Position numbers and translations under genes: made by a program. Positions 5,242 to 5,822 of a stretch of 5,822 nt of DNA are shown one piece after another. Positions within the stretch are counted from its first letter, which is position 1; the number at the start of each line of letters is the position of its first letter. The stretch lies in assembly GCA_016180705.1 (NCBI GenBank), contig JACPAU010000213.1, positions 1 to 5,822 of the forward strand, written 5' to 3'. The stretch comes from Candidatus Methylomirabilota bacterium. GTDB lineage: Bacteria; Methylomirabilota; Methylomirabilia; Methylomirabilales; JACPAU01. The notes under the pieces are model-generated. The model saw only the letters and a list, made by a program, of their open reading frames with translations. It searched no databases and was not told the origin of the DNA.

Positions 5242-5822
5242 TCAATCAGGCGGCCAACATCTTCCGGGTCCCGGAACTCCGCAAGCGGGTCATCTTCACC
5301 TGCCTGCTCCTCATCGTGTACCGGCTCGGCTCCCACGTCCCCACCCCCGGGATCGACGCGGAGGCGCTCACGGCTCTCTTCGACCAGGTGGGGGGGACCC
5401 TCTTCGGCTTCCTGGACCTCTTCTCGGGCGGGGCGCTCCGGCGGCTCTCGGTCTTCGCCCTGGGCATCGTGCCCTACATCGGCGCCTCCATCGTCCTGCA
5501 GCTGCTGGCCCGCCGGATTGCCGCGCTCACGCTGGTGGCGGGGACCATCTTTCTCATGTGGCTGGGGGAGCAGATCTCGGAGCGCGGGATCGGCACCGGG
5601 ATCTCCCTGCTCATCTTCGCCGGCATCATCGTCCGGCTCCCGGAGGCCGTCGGGGGCTCCTTCCGGCTCCTCCAGTCGGGCGAGATGGCCATCTTCATCT
5701 CGGAGCGCGGGATCGGCAACGGGATCTCCCTGCTCATCTTCGCCGGCATCATCGTCCGGCTCCCGGAGGCCGTCGGGGGCTCTTTCCGACTCCTCCAGTC
5801 GGGCGAGATGGCCATCTTCACC
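5238..5822 (+). CDS. secY: Protein translocase subunit SecY, 3'-truncated, with an internal deletion and duplication
   Basis: ATG 5238 overlaps the rplO stop as ATGA; 195 codons are open to the window end (full SecY is about 430-440 residues). SecY forms the channel of the SecYEG translocon in the inner membrane. Seen: [14 protein letters not shown]1 (about 18-36), the plug/TM2 region [33 protein letters not shown] (58-90, with SecY signature 1 at 71-90), then directly TM4 (about 95-110) and signature 2 [20 protein letters not shown] (108-127). About 65 residues that normally carry the cytosolic loop and TM3 are missing between residues 90 and 94. Residues 113-153 (TM5 region) are repeated as 154-194. 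No frameshift or stop occurs. A working SecY of this form is doubtful; misassembly is the main alternative. Confidence 0.93.
   Translation, partial: MINQAANIFRVPELRKRVIFTCLLLIVYRLGSHVPTPGIDAEALTALFDQVGGTLFGFLDLFSGGALRRLSVFALGIVPYIGASIVLQLLARRIAALTLVAGTIFLMWLGEQISERGIGTGISLLIFAGIIVRLPEAVGGSFRLLQSGEMAIFISERGIGNGISLLIFAGIIVRLPEAVGGSFRLLQSGEMAIFT
5574..5819 (+). repeat. Two tandem 123-bp copies within secY
   Basis: Unit 1 is 5574-5696 and unit 2 is 5697-5819, 41 codons each, 120 of 123 bases identical. Differences: C5596/A5719 (Thr versus Asn in ERGIG-T/N-GIS, Asn being usual), C5660/T5783 and G5666/A5789 (both silent). The three bases before unit 1 do not match those before unit 2, so the boundary is sharp. 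Confidence 0.97.

Noticed and set aside
5474..5821. Minus-strand ORF with two internal repeats opposite secY.
   Set aside because: Its repeats are only the reverse complement of the 123-bp secY duplication; no independent coding signal.

Overview
The window is an internal slice of a bacterial S10-spc ribosomal-protein operon, all on the + strand, with very high GC (roughly 70% by eye). The gene order is the classic one: rplP (3' part), rpmC, rpsQ, rplN, rplX, rplE, rpsN, rpsH, rplF, rplR, rpsE, rpmD, rplO, secY (5' part). Order, bacterial-type proteins and Shine-Dalgarno starts make this a bacterial chromosome. L24 and S14 both keep four-cysteine zinc sites. With the GC content this fits an uncultivated GC-rich soil or groundwater lineage (Rokubacteria/NC10-like or another deep Proteobacteria-adjacent group), but that placement is a guess. 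Both ends cut through genes, and the right end is anomalous, as expected of a metagenomic contig.

Layout. Positions 1-828 hold L16, L29 and S17, tightly packed (4-nt gap, then an ATGA overlap). A 63-nt gap with a perfect GC-rich palindrome precedes rplN. Between rplN and rplX is an unusual 213-nt gap holding a large multi-arm inverted-repeat structure flanked by 8-bp direct repeats; a Pro-rich 57-codon ORF with a very good Shine-Dalgarno also fits there. From 1474 to 4014 come L24, L5 (with an odd 39-40 residue Lys/Gly then Ala/Pro extension), zinc-type S14, S8, L6 and L18. From 4034 to 5241 come S5 (with a 21-bp tandem repeat at its 3' end that also supplies the rpmD ribosome-binding site), L30 and L15. 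secY starts at 5238 in an ATGA overlap and runs off the window.

How the genes work together. The 13 ribosomal proteins are primary and secondary rRNA binders of both subunits, made from one transcript in stoichiometric amounts through coupled translation (1-8 nt overlaps at rpmC/rpsQ, rplX/rplE, rpsE/rpmD and rplO/secY). SecY is the membrane channel that takes nascent membrane and secreted proteins from ribosomes. I see no convincing promoter or terminator inside the window.

Most notable: (1) secY is structurally abnormal, lacking about 65 residues around TM3 and carrying a 2 x 123-bp in-frame tandem duplication of the TM5 region; (2) the inverted-repeat element between rplN and rplX looks like an insertion or structured RNA that pushed rplX away from its ancestral ribosome-binding site; (3) the L5 extension; (4) the rpsE/rpmD repeat. 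No defence system, CRISPR array, tRNA/rRNA or transposase gene is present.
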